From NCBI GenBank assembly GCA_963798505.1, contig CAWCTX010000009.1, positions 434,001 to 498,000 on the forward strand: a stretch of DNA of 64,000 bases, given 5' to 3'. A model generated the notes under the pieces. The model searched no databases. It was not told the origin of the DNA and saw nothing but the letters and a program-made list of their open reading frames with translations. This stretch comes from CAVWSM01 sp963798505. GTDB lineage: Bacteria > Actinomycetota > Actinomycetes > Jiangellales > Jiangellaceae. Position numbers and translations under genes: made by a program. Positions 1 through 8,747 of this stretch are shown here, in pieces (the first letter of the stretch is position 1; the number at the start of each line of letters is the position of its first letter).

Positions 1-459
1 GTCCCTGGCTGGACGCGGCTCAGGCGACCGGCGCACGAAGGCATCGATCACCCGTCGGGTCACTCCGGGAGCCAGCAATGACTCCCCCGCCGCGACGACG
101 CGGATCGCGGACGCGAGCTCCTCCGCGGGCGCATCCTTGAGCAGGAAGCCGGAAGCACCAGCGCGAAGCGCCTCGAAGACGTACTCGTCAAGGTCGAACG
201 TCGTGAGCACGAGCACCTTCGTCGCCGGCTGCTCGTCCACGAGCCGACGGGTCGCCGCGATCCCGTCCAGCACCGGCATTCGGATGTCCATCAGCACCAC
301 ATCTGGGCGCAGCCGCCGTACGACCTCGACAGCCTCCTCGCCGTTGGCGGCGTCGCCGACGACCTCGAGATCGGGCTCGGCCTCCAACAACGAGCGGAAC
401 CCAGCACGCACCATGCCTTGGTCATCGGCGATGACGAGGGTCGTGCGGGCAGCGCCCAT
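1..459 (-). CDS. NarL/FixJ-family response regulator (3' end beyond window)
   Basis: Reading the minus strand from the ATG at 459 gives 153 residues of a receiver domain that runs off the left edge. The acidic pocket (ADD at 11-13), the phospho-acceptor Asp58 in LMDIRMP and the Lys in FLLKDA are all present. The DNA-binding LuxR HTH expected at the C-terminus lies outside the window. The start codon shares one base with the stop of the histidine kinase upstream (TGATG), so the two are translationally coupled and are very likely a cognate pair. Target genes cannot be told from here. Confidence 0.93.
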   Translation of the reverse strand, partial: MGAARTTLVIADDQGMVRAGFRSLLEAEPDLEVVGDAANGEEAVEVVRRLRPDVVLMDIRMPVLDGIAATRRLVDEQPATKVLVLTTFDLDEYVFEALRAGASGFLLKDAPAEELASAIRVVAAGESLLAPGVTRRVIDAFVRRSPEPRPARD

Positions 460-1613
460 CACGCGTCGTCCCGCACCGGCAGAGTGGCCGACAACCGCAC
501 GCCCCCCGTCGGGACACTCACAACCTCGACCGTCCCGCCATAGAGGGCTACCCGCTCCCGCACTCCCACCAGCCCGTGTCCCCCTGCCGATGTCTCCGTC
601 ATGCCGACGCCGTTGTCCTCGACGGCGACGTCAAGCTTCGTCGGGTGAAATCTCACCACCACCGCGGCATGCGCCGCACCGGAATGGCGCAGTGCGTTGG
701 TCAACGCCTCCTGAATGATGCGAAAGGCCGCGAGATCCACCCCAGGCGGCAGCTCGTACGCCTCGCCCTCGACCGACACATCGACATGCATCCCCGACGA
801 GCGGACCTGGTCGACCAACCGATTGAGCTCGGCAAGGCCGGGCTGCGGTGCGAGGGACGCGGCTTCCCCGTCAGCACGGAGCACGCCGAACAGCCGGCGC
901 ATCTCGGCGAGTGCCTCCCGCGCGGTAGCTTCGACCGCGGCGAGGTCGGCCGCCTCCTGTGCGTGGTCGGGGCCGAGCCTTCGGCGAACCGCCTGCGTCT
1001 GGATGGTCACCACGCTGATCGAGTGGGACACGATGTCGTGCAGCTCGCGAGCGATGCGGGTCCGCTCCTGCTCGGCGGCGGCCGCCGCCTCGAGCTCGCG
1101 TTCACGTTCCAGCCGGTCGGCGCGAGCCACCGCCTCGTTGGTGTGCGCGGCTCGCTGCCGAAGGACGGTTCCTACGACCCACGGGCCCACGAAGAAGACG
1201 AACGCCGCGGCGAGGTCGCTCGGCTCGAGCCCCTCGACCACGGACACCGTGAGGAAGGGAACCACAACGATGCCCAGGCCCAGGAGACTTCGCGGCGCGT
1301 CGGTCTCCGAGCCGACCGTGAAGGCGACCAGCACCAGGGAAAGCAGCGTCGTGAACTGGTCCTGCGGGTTGATCACGATGTTGGAGGCGACGACGAGGGC
1401 CGCGACGGCGAGCGGCAACCGTCGTCGCCAGGCCAGGGCGGCCATGGCGAACCCAGCGACCAGGATGTGCAAGAGCGGTGAGTGCACCCCCGGGCTGAAC
1501 AACGCCTCGCCGATGGTCATCAGCACGAAGGCGCCCGCGATCGCGATGTCGACTGTCGGCGGCGCCGGCCATCTCCATCTCGGGTCAGCGCCGGCCACGA
1601 TGGCATGCTGCAC
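459..1613 (-). CDS. Sensor histidine kinase, NarL-pair type (HisKA_3)
   Basis: 384 residues. The N-terminal 150 residues are hydrophobic with several membrane segments (about 23-40, 47-62, 66-82, 88-101, 110-126, 136-150) and no large outer loop, so the signal is probably sensed in or at the membrane. A short coiled coil follows (about 158-185). The dimerisation/phosphotransfer helix carries His192 in RELHDIVSHS, typical of the HisKA_3 family. The ATPase domain shows an N-box (QEALTNALRH, 301-310), DNGVGM (333-338) and GHGLVG (345-350). It is intact and coupled to the response regulator downstream. The signal is unknown. Confidence 0.95.
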   Translation of the reverse strand: MQHAIVAGADPRWRWPAPPTVDIAIAGAFVLMTIGEALFSPGVHSPLLHILVAGFAMAALAWRRRLPLAVAALVVASNIVINPQDQFTTLLSLVLVAFTVGSETDAPRSLLGLGIVVVPFLTVSVVEGLEPSDLAAAFVFFVGPWVVGTVLRQRAAHTNEAVARADRLERERELEAAAAAEQERTRIARELHDIVSHSISVVTIQTQAVRRRLGPDHAQEAADLAAVEATAREALAEMRRLFGVLRADGEAASLAPQPGLAELNRLVDQVRSSGMHVDVSVEGEAYELPPGVDLAAFRIIQEALTNALRHSGAAHAAVVVRFHPTKLDVAVEDNGVGMTETSAGGHGLVGVRERVALYGGTVEVVSVPTGGVRLSATLPVRDDA

Positions 1614-1696
1614 GCGTCTGACCGTAGGTCATGGACAAGCCGCAGACATCGGCTTCACGGATGAGTTCTCGGTGGAGGTCTGCGTAGGCTGACCCA

Positions 1697-2491
1697 ATGC
1701 GCTCTGGATACGCGCCGGTGAACGGCCTCGAGATGTACTACGAGATCCACGGCGAAGGGCAGCCGCTCGTGCTGCTGCATGGCGCCTTCTCGGCGATCGG
1801 CACCTCGTTCGGCAAGGTGCTGCCCGGCCTGGCCGAGGGCCGTCAGGTCATCGGTCTCGAAATGCAGGCCCATGGCCACACCGCCGACATCGACCGCCCA
1901 TTGTCGCCCGAACAGATGGCCGACGACACGGTCGCGGCGCTCGAGCACCTGGGCATCCAGCAAGCGGACTTCTTCGGCTACAGCACCGGCGCAGCCGTCG
2001 CCCTGCACGTGGTCACCCGGCACCCCCATGTCGTGCGCAAACTGGTGCTCGCATCGGTGAGCTACACGCTCGACGGCGTCCACCCCGGGCTCATGGACGG
2101 GTTGGGCGAGATGACGTCCGAGATGATGCACGGGTCGCCGTGGCACGAGGAGTACCTGCGGATAGCCCCGCGACCCGAGGACTTCCCGGTGCTCTTCGAG
2201 AAGAAGACCCAGATGGACCGGGCGCTCAAGGACTTCTCCGCCGAGCAGATCAGCGCGATCGAGGCACCGACGTTGCTCATCATCGGAGACTCCGATCTCA
2301 TCCGCCCCGAGCACGCGGTCGAGATGTTCCGCCTGTTGGGCGGCGGCGTCTTTGGTGACCTCCCGGCCGGGCTGCCCGCGTCGCAGCTCGCGATCCTGCC
2401 CGGTACCTCTCACGTCACGCTGGTCGACCGCGCGGACCTGCTGCTCGCGATCATCCCGCCGTTCCTGGACTCTGATCAGTCGGCGCGGTAG
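1697..2491 (+). CDS. Alpha/beta-fold hydrolase
   Basis: 264 residues of the alpha/beta hydrolase fold, probably a cytosolic esterase or related hydrolase; the substrate cannot be inferred. The oxyanion-hole motif HGAF is at 28-31, the nucleophile elbow GYSTG places Ser96, an acidic residue lies in GDSD (198-200), and the likely catalytic His239 is in GTSH. No signal peptide is seen. The 3' end overlaps the convergent META-domain gene by 16 bp. It is divergent from the two-component operon, with an 83-bp gap that must hold both promoters. Confidence 0.92.
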   Translation: MRSGYAPVNGLEMYYEIHGEGQPLVLLHGAFSAIGTSFGKVLPGLAEGRQVIGLEMQAHGHTADIDRPLSPEQMADDTVAALEHLGIQQADFFGYSTGAAVALHVVTRHPHVVRKLVLASVSYTLDGVHPGLMDGLGEMTSEMMHGSPWHEEYLRIAPRPEDFPVLFEKKTQMDRALKDFSAEQISAIEAPTLLIIGDSDLIRPEHAVEMFRLLGGGVFGDLPAGLPASQLAILPGTSHVTLVDRADLLLAIIPPFLDSDQSAR

Positions 2492-3177
2492 TTCAGGCCG
2501 TTGTCGGTGTCGCCGAGGGTGAGCACGTCGGCCTCGATGACGTATGGGACCGTGCCCTGCAGGACCTGCATGACGTGTCGCTCGACGCGCATCGCGTCGG
2601 GCGGTCCGGCCTTGCGGGTGAGCCGGAGCGGGCCGATCTCGATGGTGCCTTCGCCCAGCGTGACGCGGCCGCCTCCCGTGTTGCAGCCGGTGTCGACGTG
2701 CACCTGGTCGCCCTCGATGCGCAGTGCGGCCGCAACGTCGGCAAAACTCGACACCGCGTCGGGTGTGCGGATCGACTGCAGCCGCCATTGCGTTCCCACC
2801 AGGGGACGATCAGGGTCTGCCTCCACCCGGTCGAGCATCTCCAGGACCGACTCGCCGTAGGTCAGGGTCAGCCGGTTGCCGTCGAGCTCCAGATACGGCC
2901 GTGCCTGCAGGACCTCTTTCAGCCAGCGCTCCTGCGCATCGAGCTCCGGGATGCACGCCATCATCGTCGACACAAGCTGCTCGACCACCAGCTCGCCGTC
3001 CCAGGCGGTCGCGGCTCCGTTGATGCGGTTGCAGCCGGCGTGCGCGCTGATGCGACCGCCCGCGAACGACAGGCTGATGCGACTACCAGGGGCCAGCGCG
3101 AGGTTCTCGCCTTCGCGGACAGTGCGGGTCGACAGGAACGTACGGCCCTCGAGCGTCGCGACCATGTCGTCACCCAC
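2476..3177 (-). CDS. Tandem META-domain (HslJ-like) protein
   Basis: 233 residues made of two META-type repeats (about 10-110 and 125-225). Each has the pattern of a G-T/R-x-W/F start, a Gly-Cys-Asn motif (AGCNRING in the first, DTGCNTGGG in the second) and a CIPELDAQE-like segment. In family members with a signal peptide this fold is linked to outer stress or heat-shock resistance (HslJ). Here no signal sequence is visible at the ATG, so the protein may be cytosolic. The function is not established. A short ABC-permease stub lies just upstream on the same strand. Confidence 0.85.
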   Translation of the reverse strand: MGDDMVATLEGRTFLSTRTVREGENLALAPGSRISLSFAGGRISAHAGCNRINGAATAWDGELVVEQLVSTMMACIPELDAQERWLKEVLQARPYLELDGNRLTLTYGESVLEMLDRVEADPDRPLVGTQWRLQSIRTPDAVSSFADVAAALRIEGDQVHVDTGCNTGGGRVTLGEGTIEIGPLRLTRKAGPPDAMRVERHVMQVLQGTVPYVIEADVLTLGDTDNGLNYRAD

Positions 3178-3187
3178 CCGAACCTCC

Positions 3188-3313
3188 TCAGTAGCGGATG
3201 GCGTCGATCACCTTGATCCGTACGGCCACGATAGCCGGGGTCAGTCCGGCCAGTGCTCCGACGATCGTCGCCGCGATCATGCCCTCGACGGCGGCGCGGA
3301 CCGGCAAAGCCAT
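3188..3313 (-). pseudogene. C-terminal stub of a MacB/FtsX-type ABC permease
   Basis: A 41-codon frame opens at the ATG at 3313 and ends at 3188. Its last half (GALAGLTPAIVAVRIKVIDA then IRY) matches the usual C-terminus of MacB/FtsX-like permeases: a last membrane helix, then PA-x-x-A-x-R, then the D-A-I/L-R-Y end. No other part of such a gene is present, and the AlkA-like gene starts on the other strand 47 bp away. It looks like the remnant of a deleted permease gene. It could be expressed as a micropeptide, but nothing supports that. Confidence 0.55.
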
Positions 3314-3359
3314 ACCTACTAGCGTGCATGCTGTGGATCGTGCTGGGCCGCTCTCAGTG

Positions 3360-4251
3360 ATGACGCACCAGGCGGCCGTTATGTTGCCTTTCACCGCCCC
3401 TTTCGTGCCGGACAGCCTGTTCGGCCACCTCGTGGCGACGGCGGTCCCGGGTGTCGAGGAGTGGCGCGACGGCGCGTTCCGCCGCACTCTCCGGCTGGAG
3501 CACGGCCCGGGCATCGTCGCTCTTCGACCGGAGGCCGACCACATCGCTGCCGAGCTGGTGCTGACCGATCCGCGTGACCAGCAGGTCGCCGTCGAACGCT
3601 GCCGGCGACTGCTCGACCTCGACGCCGACCCGATTGCGGTCGCCGCGGTGCTGGGCAAGGACCCGGTGCTGGCGCCGCTAGTCGAGCAGCACCCCGGCCG
3701 GCAGGTTGCCGGGCTCAGTCGATGCCGACGAGTTCGCCGTGCGTGCTGTGATCGGGCAGCAGGTCTCCACCGCGGCCGCGCGCACCCATACTGCTCGGCT
3801 GGTCACCACCTACGGCGACGCGATCGACGATGCGGATGGGCGGTTGACCCATCTGTTCCCGACGATCGACCAGCTGCGCCGCATGGACTTCGCGTCACTG
3901 GCGTTTCCGAGGTCGCGACAGGCGACACTGGCGCGTCTGGTCGACGCGCTCGCGGACGGCGCGATCGGCCTGTCCGCGATCCGCGATGCCGAGGCCGCCC
4001 GTCCCCGGCTGCTGGCGTTGCCCGGGATCGGCCCCTGGACCGTGGAGACGATCGCCATGCGCGCGCTCGGGGATGCCGACGCCTTTCCGGCGACCGACCT
4101 CGGCGTCCGCCTCGCGGCCGAGCGGCTCGGACTGCCCTCCGGTCCGGCTGCACTGACCAGGTGGGCAGAGCGCTGGCGGCCCTACCGCGCCTACGCGGTG
4201 CAGTACCTGTGGGCCACCAGCGACCACCCCATCAACCGCATGCCGTCGTGA
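3360..4251 (+). pseudogene. AlkA-like DNA-3-methyladenine glycosylase, frameshifted
   Basis: Base-excision repair glycosylase that removes alkylated purines. The first frame (ATG at 3360, or 3381) encodes an AlkA_N-type domain. The reading then moves to another frame near 3690-3706 and continues to 4251 with the HhH-GPD core: VRAVIGQQVS, the helix-hairpin-helix LPGIGPWTVE, and the catalytic Asp in FPATDLG. Both halves are well conserved and join exactly at the break, so a sequencing indel is as likely as true inactivation. No Ada methyltransferase part precedes it. The neighbouring upstream gene on the other strand is only a permease stub. Confidence 0.85.
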
Positions 4252-4894
4252 TCAGAACCCGCGACCTCGGGCCGACACTGCGGCGTAGTACTCGCTCGAG
4301 TCCTTGCGATAGAGCAGCCACAAGATGGCGCCGGCCAGGGCGACCGAGATCAGGCTGAACACGAGCGAGATCCCACCGTTGGCCCCGAGGCCGAACAGCG
4401 TGTAGACGATGTTGAGCCCACCGAACACCGTGGCCACGATGCGCGCCCAGGACTTGCCCTTCTTGTTGGTGGCCGCCATCCAGAGCCAGAGGCCAACCCC
4501 GGCCAGCAGGATGATGGCGAGCACCCCGACGGTGAACGAGGCGGCCGCGTCGACCTCGTCCGCCGTCAGGTCGGACTGGCTGTCCTCGATCGCGTCGCGG
4601 ATCTCGTCACGTTGGAGCAGGACGAACAGGATCGACACGGCGGAGATCCCGGCGCCGACGTACATCAGCTTCACGGCCGTCAGGATCGACTTCGGCGGCT
4701 CCGGCGCCGGTGCACCGGGTGGGACGGGGCCAGAGGGGTACGCCGAGTAGCCCGGCTGCTGTCCCTCGGCGCCCGCGGGGTAGGACGGGTAGCCCGGCTG
4801 CGATGGCGGGCGGTGGCGGAGGCACAGGCTCGCCGGCGCCGGGTTGGCCGGCGCCGGGAACTGCGAACGGATCTTCCGGAGGAGGTGTGGTCAT
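4252..4894 (-). pseudogene. Small membrane protein with Pro/Gly/Tyr-rich N-terminal tail, frameshifted
   Basis: The gene opens at the ATG at 4894 with a Pro-rich tail (MTTPPPEDPFAVPG...). Near 4803-4812 the frame changes; the tail then continues as QPGYPSYP / QQPGYSAYP repeats and leads into four hydrophobic segments ending in a short charged C-terminus. The layout (Pro/Gly/Tyr-rich cytosolic tail followed by about four helices) is common in actinobacterial membrane proteins of unknown role. From 4674 downward the frame is intact. Function unknown. The 3' end abuts the AlkA-like gene on the other strand, with stops back to back. Confidence 0.75.
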
Positions 4895-4977
4895 CGGGGT
4901 TCCCTTTCAAGTCGGGATCGACCCTACTGACTCGATTCCCCGGTCGTAAGTCCGCTCTGCCTGAATCGTCCTGCCAC

Positions 4978-5518
4978 TCAGTCGTCCGACCCGTCGCGGC
5001 CGCTGTTGCTGCCGTGGTCGTCGCCGGACTCGTCATCGTCGCCGCCACGCCCGCTGTTGCCGCTGCGGTCGTCGTCGTGGTCGTCGTCACCGCTGCCGGG
5101 TCCACTGTTGCCGCCCCGGTCGTCGGCCGTCTCGACCTTGACGATCACGCCGGTGGTGGCGTCGATCTCGACCTCTGCGTCGTCGGCGAACTCGACCTCC
5201 CAGATGACGCGGCCGTCCTCGAGCTTCAGCTCCACCTCGCGCGGCGCCGCAGTGGTGCCGACGGCTGCCTGCGCGATCGCCTGGGCGTCGGAGCCAGCGA
5301 TCGTGTCTTCAGTCGGAAGAGGTGCGCTCGTGGAGGCCGATGGGGAGGGGGCTGCTCGCGACGCTCGGCTACTTGTGCGCTCGGGCTGCTCGTGACGCTC
5401 GGGCTGTTGTGCTGCTCGGGCTGCTCGAGTCGTCGCCGGCGGCCGCCAAGAGGGCCGTTCCACCGACGGCGATGCCGGCCGCCACGCCTGTCGCCGCGAG
5501 CCAACGGGGGATGCTCAT
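4978..5518 (-). pseudogene. Secreted PepSY-domain protein with acidic tail, frameshifted
   Basis: The ATG at 5518 follows a strong ribosome site (AAGGAGA) and gives a signal peptide (MSIPRWLAATGVAAG...). A Ser/Thr/Ala linker follows, inside which the frame breaks (about 5385-5450; possibly two indels). The PepSY domain (GSDAQAIAQAAV ... VIWEVEFADD ... ATTGVIVKVE) is in the last frame, followed by an Asp/Gly/Ser-rich tail of about 45 residues. PepSY domains are small extracytoplasmic modules, often next to two-component systems. This gene is third in a same-strand series after a response regulator and a kinase, so it is probably a surface partner or target of that system. Confidence 0.8.
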
Positions 5519-5605
5519 CAGGTTCTCCTTCGCTTCGGGCGCCCGTGTGGGAGCCGATACCAAGGAGGGTGCGCGAGCCCGGCTAAGGGCCGCGCTACGC
5601 GATCG

Positions 5606-6907
5606 CTAACGCGAGGCTAAGGAGTCCGGCGGTCCCAGCCGCATGGTCACCTCGGCGCCGCCGTCGGGGGACGAGCCCGTCCGCAGCTGGCCGCCGGAGC
5701 CTTCCGCGACCCGCCGCGCGATGTCGAGACCGAGCCCGGTCGAGGCGCCGCGGCTCGTGCCACGCTCCACCACGTCGCCGTGTGCGAAGCCAGGCCCGCT
5801 GTCGGCGACGACGAGCGTCGCACCGCCGTCGGCTCGGCCGGTCAGGGTCACCGACAGCGACGTGCCGTCGGGCGTGTGCGCGAAAACGTTGCCCAGCAAG
5901 GCATCCACGGACGCGGCCAGGTCGGCTGCGGTAGCGCGTACCCACAACGGCCCACCCGACAACGCGACCGACACGTTCCGGTCGGTGTCCTCGGCGAGGA
6001 CCGACCAGAACGCGACCCGCTCGGCGACCACGGCGGCGGCGTCGCACACTTGGTCCTCCGGCTCCGCTGCTCCGCGCCGGCGCGCATCGGAGATGACCTG
6101 CGTGACCGCGCGCTCCAAGGCGTCGACACCGTCCCCGATCCGTCGGGCCTGGTCCGGATCGTCGATTGCCTCGGCCTCGAGTCGCAGCGCGGTCAACGGT
6201 GTGCGCAGCCGGTGCGACAGGTCCGCCACGGCCTCGCGCTCGTCGGCCAGCATCCCGGTGATGCGCCCGGCCAGGCGGTTGAGGCCCGTGGCCACGGCTT
6301 GCACCTCTGGCGTGCCGCCCGGCTCGACCCTGGCGTCGAGCTCGCCGCTGGCCAGCCGTTGAGACACGAGCGATGCGTCGACGAGCGGGCGTACCAGACG
6401 TCGCGCCATGCGATCCGCGAGCAACACTCCCAGTCCCACCAACGCAATCCCGAGCAGCGCAAGTAGCACCCAGGTGCGGAGCACGCCTTCGGACAGCTCT
6501 TCGTCCGGCACGAAGGTGCGGATGACTGCGGCTCCGTCGGGCAGGCCCACGGCGACGAGCACCTCGCGCCCGCCGTCGGCCTCCGCCGTCAGGCTCTCGT
6601 TTCTCGCGGCAGCGAGCTGCACGGCCGGTGATGCCTCCGCCGGAGTCCCCACCGTCGTCCCGTCCGGGTAGAACACGGTGAACGGGTGCCCGGTCTCCGC
6701 GGTTACGCCGGCCAGCGCGAGCGACACCGTGTCGGTGCTGCGATCGGCCGTCGCGACGATGGGGCTCAGCGCGCTGGCCTGGCTGCTCGCCGCCGACACG
6801 GCGCGCTCCTCGGTGCCCCACCGGATGAGCAGTCCGAGCGGGACGAGGAAGGCGATGAGCACCAGTGAGGTCGTGGCCGCGACCAGGAGGGCGAACGCGC
6901 GTCTCAT
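5606..6907 (-). CDS. Sensor histidine kinase with HAMP domain (OmpR-pair type)
   Basis: 433 residues. Membrane helices at about 7-29 and 146-165 flank an outer sensor loop of about 115 residues. A HAMP linker (166-218) is followed by the HisKA helix with His232 in DLSHRLRTPLTAL, then an ATPase domain with an N-box-like stretch (DALLGNVFAHTP), a D-S-G-P-G-F motif and GASTGLGLDIARR. Intact. It follows the response regulator by 13 bp and precedes the PepSY gene, so the three probably form one operon responding to an envelope signal. Confidence 0.95.
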   Translation of the reverse strand: MRRAFALLVAATTSLVLIAFLVPLGLLIRWGTEERAVSAASSQASALSPIVATADRSTDTVSLALAGVTAETGHPFTVFYPDGTTVGTPAEASPAVQLAAARNESLTAEADGGREVLVAVGLPDGAAVIRTFVPDEELSEGVLRTWVLLALLGIALVGLGVLLADRMARRLVRPLVDASLVSQRLASGELDARVEPGGTPEVQAVATGLNRLAGRITGMLADEREAVADLSHRLRTPLTALRLEAEAIDDPDQARRIGDGVDALERAVTQVISDARRRGAAEPEDQVCDAAAVVAERVAFWSVLAEDTDRNVSVALSGGPLWVRATAADLAASVDALLGNVFAHTPDGTSLSVTLTGRADGGATLVVADSGPGFAHGDVVERGTSRGASTGLGLDIARRVAEGSGGQLRTGSSPDGGAEVTMRLGPPDSLASR

Positions 6908-6920
6908 CAGGGACGACCGG

Positions 6921-7607
6921 TCATGCGGTCGGCGGGGTCAGCTTGACGCCGACACCCCTGATGGTGTGCAGGTAGCGCGGCTGCTGCGCCGTCTCGCCGA
7001 GCTTGCGGCGCAGCCACGACAGATGCACGTCGACAGTCTTGTCGGCACCTCCGTACGGCAGCTGCCACACCTCGGTCGACAGCTCGCGCTTCGTGACCAC
7101 CTGCCCGGCCCGCAACGCCAGGTAGTGCAACAGGTCGAACTCCCGAGGTGTCAGCTCCAGTGCTTGACCGTCGAGCAGCGCCTCTCGGGCGCCCGCGTCG
7201 ATCCGCAACCCACCGACCTCGACAGGTTGGTCGGCCCCGGCAGCTGCCCCGGCCCGCCGGAGCACGGCGCTGATGCGGGCGTGCAGCTGCGCGCCGCTGA
7301 ACGGCTTGACGACGTAGTCGTCGGCGCCGGCGTGCAACGCCCCAACGATGTCAGGGTCGCTGTCGCGGGCCGTCGCGACAATGACCGGCACCTCGTGCAC
7401 CGCACGCAGCATGGCCAGCACCTCGCGGCCGTCCATGTCGGGCAGGCCAAGGTCGAGCACGACGATGTCCGGGCGCTCGGCAAGGGCCAGCCGCAGTCCC
7501 TCAGCGCCGGTGGGGGCCGAGGACAGGGCGTGCCCGTGCTCCCCCAGCGCGCGGATCAGGGCCGTACGGATCGTCACGTCGTCCTCGATCAGGAGCACGT
7601 GAGCCAT
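6921..7607 (-). CDS. OmpR/PhoB-family response regulator
   Basis: 228 residues. The receiver domain has the acidic pair at 9-10, phospho-acceptor Asp52 (VLDLGLPDMDG) and Lys101 (VVKPFSGA). A winged-helix DNA-binding domain covers about 130-225, with LTPREFDLLHYLA and the recognition helix region KTVDVHLSWLRRKLG ending in TIRGVGVKL. It is the first gene of the operon with the HAMP kinase and the PepSY protein. A 103-bp gap separates it from the divergent gene at 7711, a good place for autoregulation. No clear tandem operator could be fixed by eye. Confidence 0.96.
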   Translation of the reverse strand: MAHVLLIEDDVTIRTALIRALGEHGHALSSAPTGAEGLRLALAERPDIVVLDLGLPDMDGREVLAMLRAVHEVPVIVATARDSDPDIVGALHAGADDYVVKPFSGAQLHARISAVLRRAGAAAGADQPVEVGGLRIDAGAREALLDGQALELTPREFDLLHYLALRAGQVVTKRELSTEVWQLPYGGADKTVDVHLSWLRRKLGETAQQPRYLHTIRGVGVKLTPPTA

Positions 7608-7710
7608 GAGGGGAACGCTAACCGACGCGGGACCCCGCGCCGGGCCCTCGGGATCTTGCGTTGAGGCCCGCTTAGGCTGGCGTTAATCGCCGCTGAGGGA
7701 TCCTGGTGTG

Positions 7711-8226
7711 ATGCAACAGAGTCCTCGCCAGTTCGCCCGCGGCCTCGGCGTCGTCGGTGGCTGGCTCGCGGCCGCAGCGATCGCAACCGCGGTCACGCTG
7801 GGCGCGGTGTCGGCGATCGGGCTCGGCCTGTTTGGCGGTTCGACCCGGCCGTTGAGCGAGGCCGACGTCAACGAGGCCCTGGCGTCAGCGAGCGCATCGA
7901 CGAGCGCGCCGACGACCCCGAGCGCGACGCCGACCAGCAGCCCCACAGCCTCACCGTCAACGACAACCCCTCCTCCGCAGACGCGGCCAGCGACGTCCGG
8001 CACGGTGCCCCTCAGCGCCGCCGGCAACACAGTCCTCGCCCGATGCGTGGGCGACACGATCGAGGTCATCTCGTGGACCGCCGCACAGGGCTATCACGTC
8101 GACGACGGCGTCAACCAGCAGGGCCGCGACGCGGAGGTCGAGTTCGAGTCGGAGGACAACGACGTGAAGATCCGGGTCACCTGCGCCGGCGGCGTACCCA
8201 CCGCCGTCGGGGACGACGACGACTAA
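7711..8226 (+). CDS. Membrane-anchored protein with Ser/Thr/Pro linker and small outer domain
   Basis: 171 residues from the ATG at 7711 (a GTG lies directly before it at 7708). A membrane helix covers about 15-45, then a Ser/Thr/Pro-rich linker (about 60-95) that would span the cell wall, then a compact domain of about 70 residues with two Cys (LARCVGD and VTCAGG) that could pair outside the cell. The tail is acidic (DDDD). No known family was recognised. It is divergent from the PepSY two-component operon and may share its control region; the extracellular acidic character resembles the PepSY protein. Confidence 0.8.
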   Translation: MQQSPRQFARGLGVVGGWLAAAAIATAVTLGAVSAIGLGLFGGSTRPLSEADVNEALASASASTSAPTTPSATPTSSPTASPSTTTPPPQTRPATSGTVPLSAAGNTVLARCVGDTIEVISWTAAQGYHVDDGVNQQGRDAEVEFESEDNDVKIRVTCAGGVPTAVGDDDD

Positions 8227-8238
8227 CACACCCGATCA

Positions 8239-8277
8239 GGGTCCCCCATGTCCAATAGGTTTGGACAAGGGAGACCC
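8239..8277 (+). terminator. Imperfect hairpin after the 7711-8226 gene
   Basis: Perfect inner arms TGTCCAA / TTGGACA around the loop TAGGT, extended by a CCC/GGG stretch and outer GGGTC / GACCC arms. It starts 12 bp after the stop codon and has no T tract. Best read as the transcription end of the membrane-anchored protein gene. A role as a 5' element for the DGPF gene 113 bp downstream is possible. Confidence 0.55.
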
Positions 8278-8389
8278 CGATCAGCATTTCCCGGTCACGG
8301 CCGGGAGGCGGTGTCGATTAGCCCGAGGCTCGTTCGTCATCATCGGTAGAGCGACCCATCGGGGGTCGCCACCTCGCGAGGGGGTTGCT

Positions 8390-8747
8390 ATGCGCTACCT
8401 GTTGTTGATCTACGGCGAGGAGCAGATCTCTCCAGCCGCCGCCGGACGTGGCAGCGGCGGTGATGGCGGAGTGGAACGACTACACCGAGTCGCTCAAGTC
8501 GGCCGGCGTCTTCCTTTCCGGCGAGGCGCTGGAGCCAACGCAGACCGCAACGACCGTCCGACTCAAGGAGGGCGAGCGGGTAGTGACCGATGGACCCTTC
8601 GCGGAGACGCGGGAGGTGCTTGGTGGCTACTACGCCATCGACGTGCCCGACCTCGACGCCGCGATCGACTGGGCGGCCAAGTGTCCCGGCGCCAAGTTTG
8701 GGTCCATGGAAGTTCGTCCGATCATGGAGTTCGACCAGGTGCCGTGA
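8390..8747 (+). pseudogene. YCII-related DGPF-domain protein, frameshifted
   Basis: The start MRYLLLIYGEEQ (ATG at 8390) is the classic YCII/DGPF N-terminus. The frame then slips near 8430-8445 and resumes as VMAEWNDYTESLKSAG, then VTDGPFAETREVLGGYY, which names the family, and ends PIMEFDQVP. The fold is a small ferredoxin-like barrel. Genes of this type are the usual partners of ECF42 sigma factors, although their biochemical role is unknown. The stop overlaps the start of the sigma-factor gene (GTGA), showing translational coupling. The frame break is probably a one-base indel. Confidence 0.88.

Noticed and set aside
1655..2788. 377-codon minus-strand frame across the hydrolase gene
   Set aside because: Antisense to a clear alpha/beta hydrolase and low-complexity in composition.
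5595..6821. Minus-strand frame of 408 codons overlapping the HAMP kinase
   Set aside because: Arg-rich, no motifs; the overlapping kinase has full domain evidence.
5580..7690. Repeated GCTAA/CTTAG-like words around the PepSY two-component genes
   Set aside because: Several lie in coding sequence and their spacing is irregular, so they cannot be called regulator sites.
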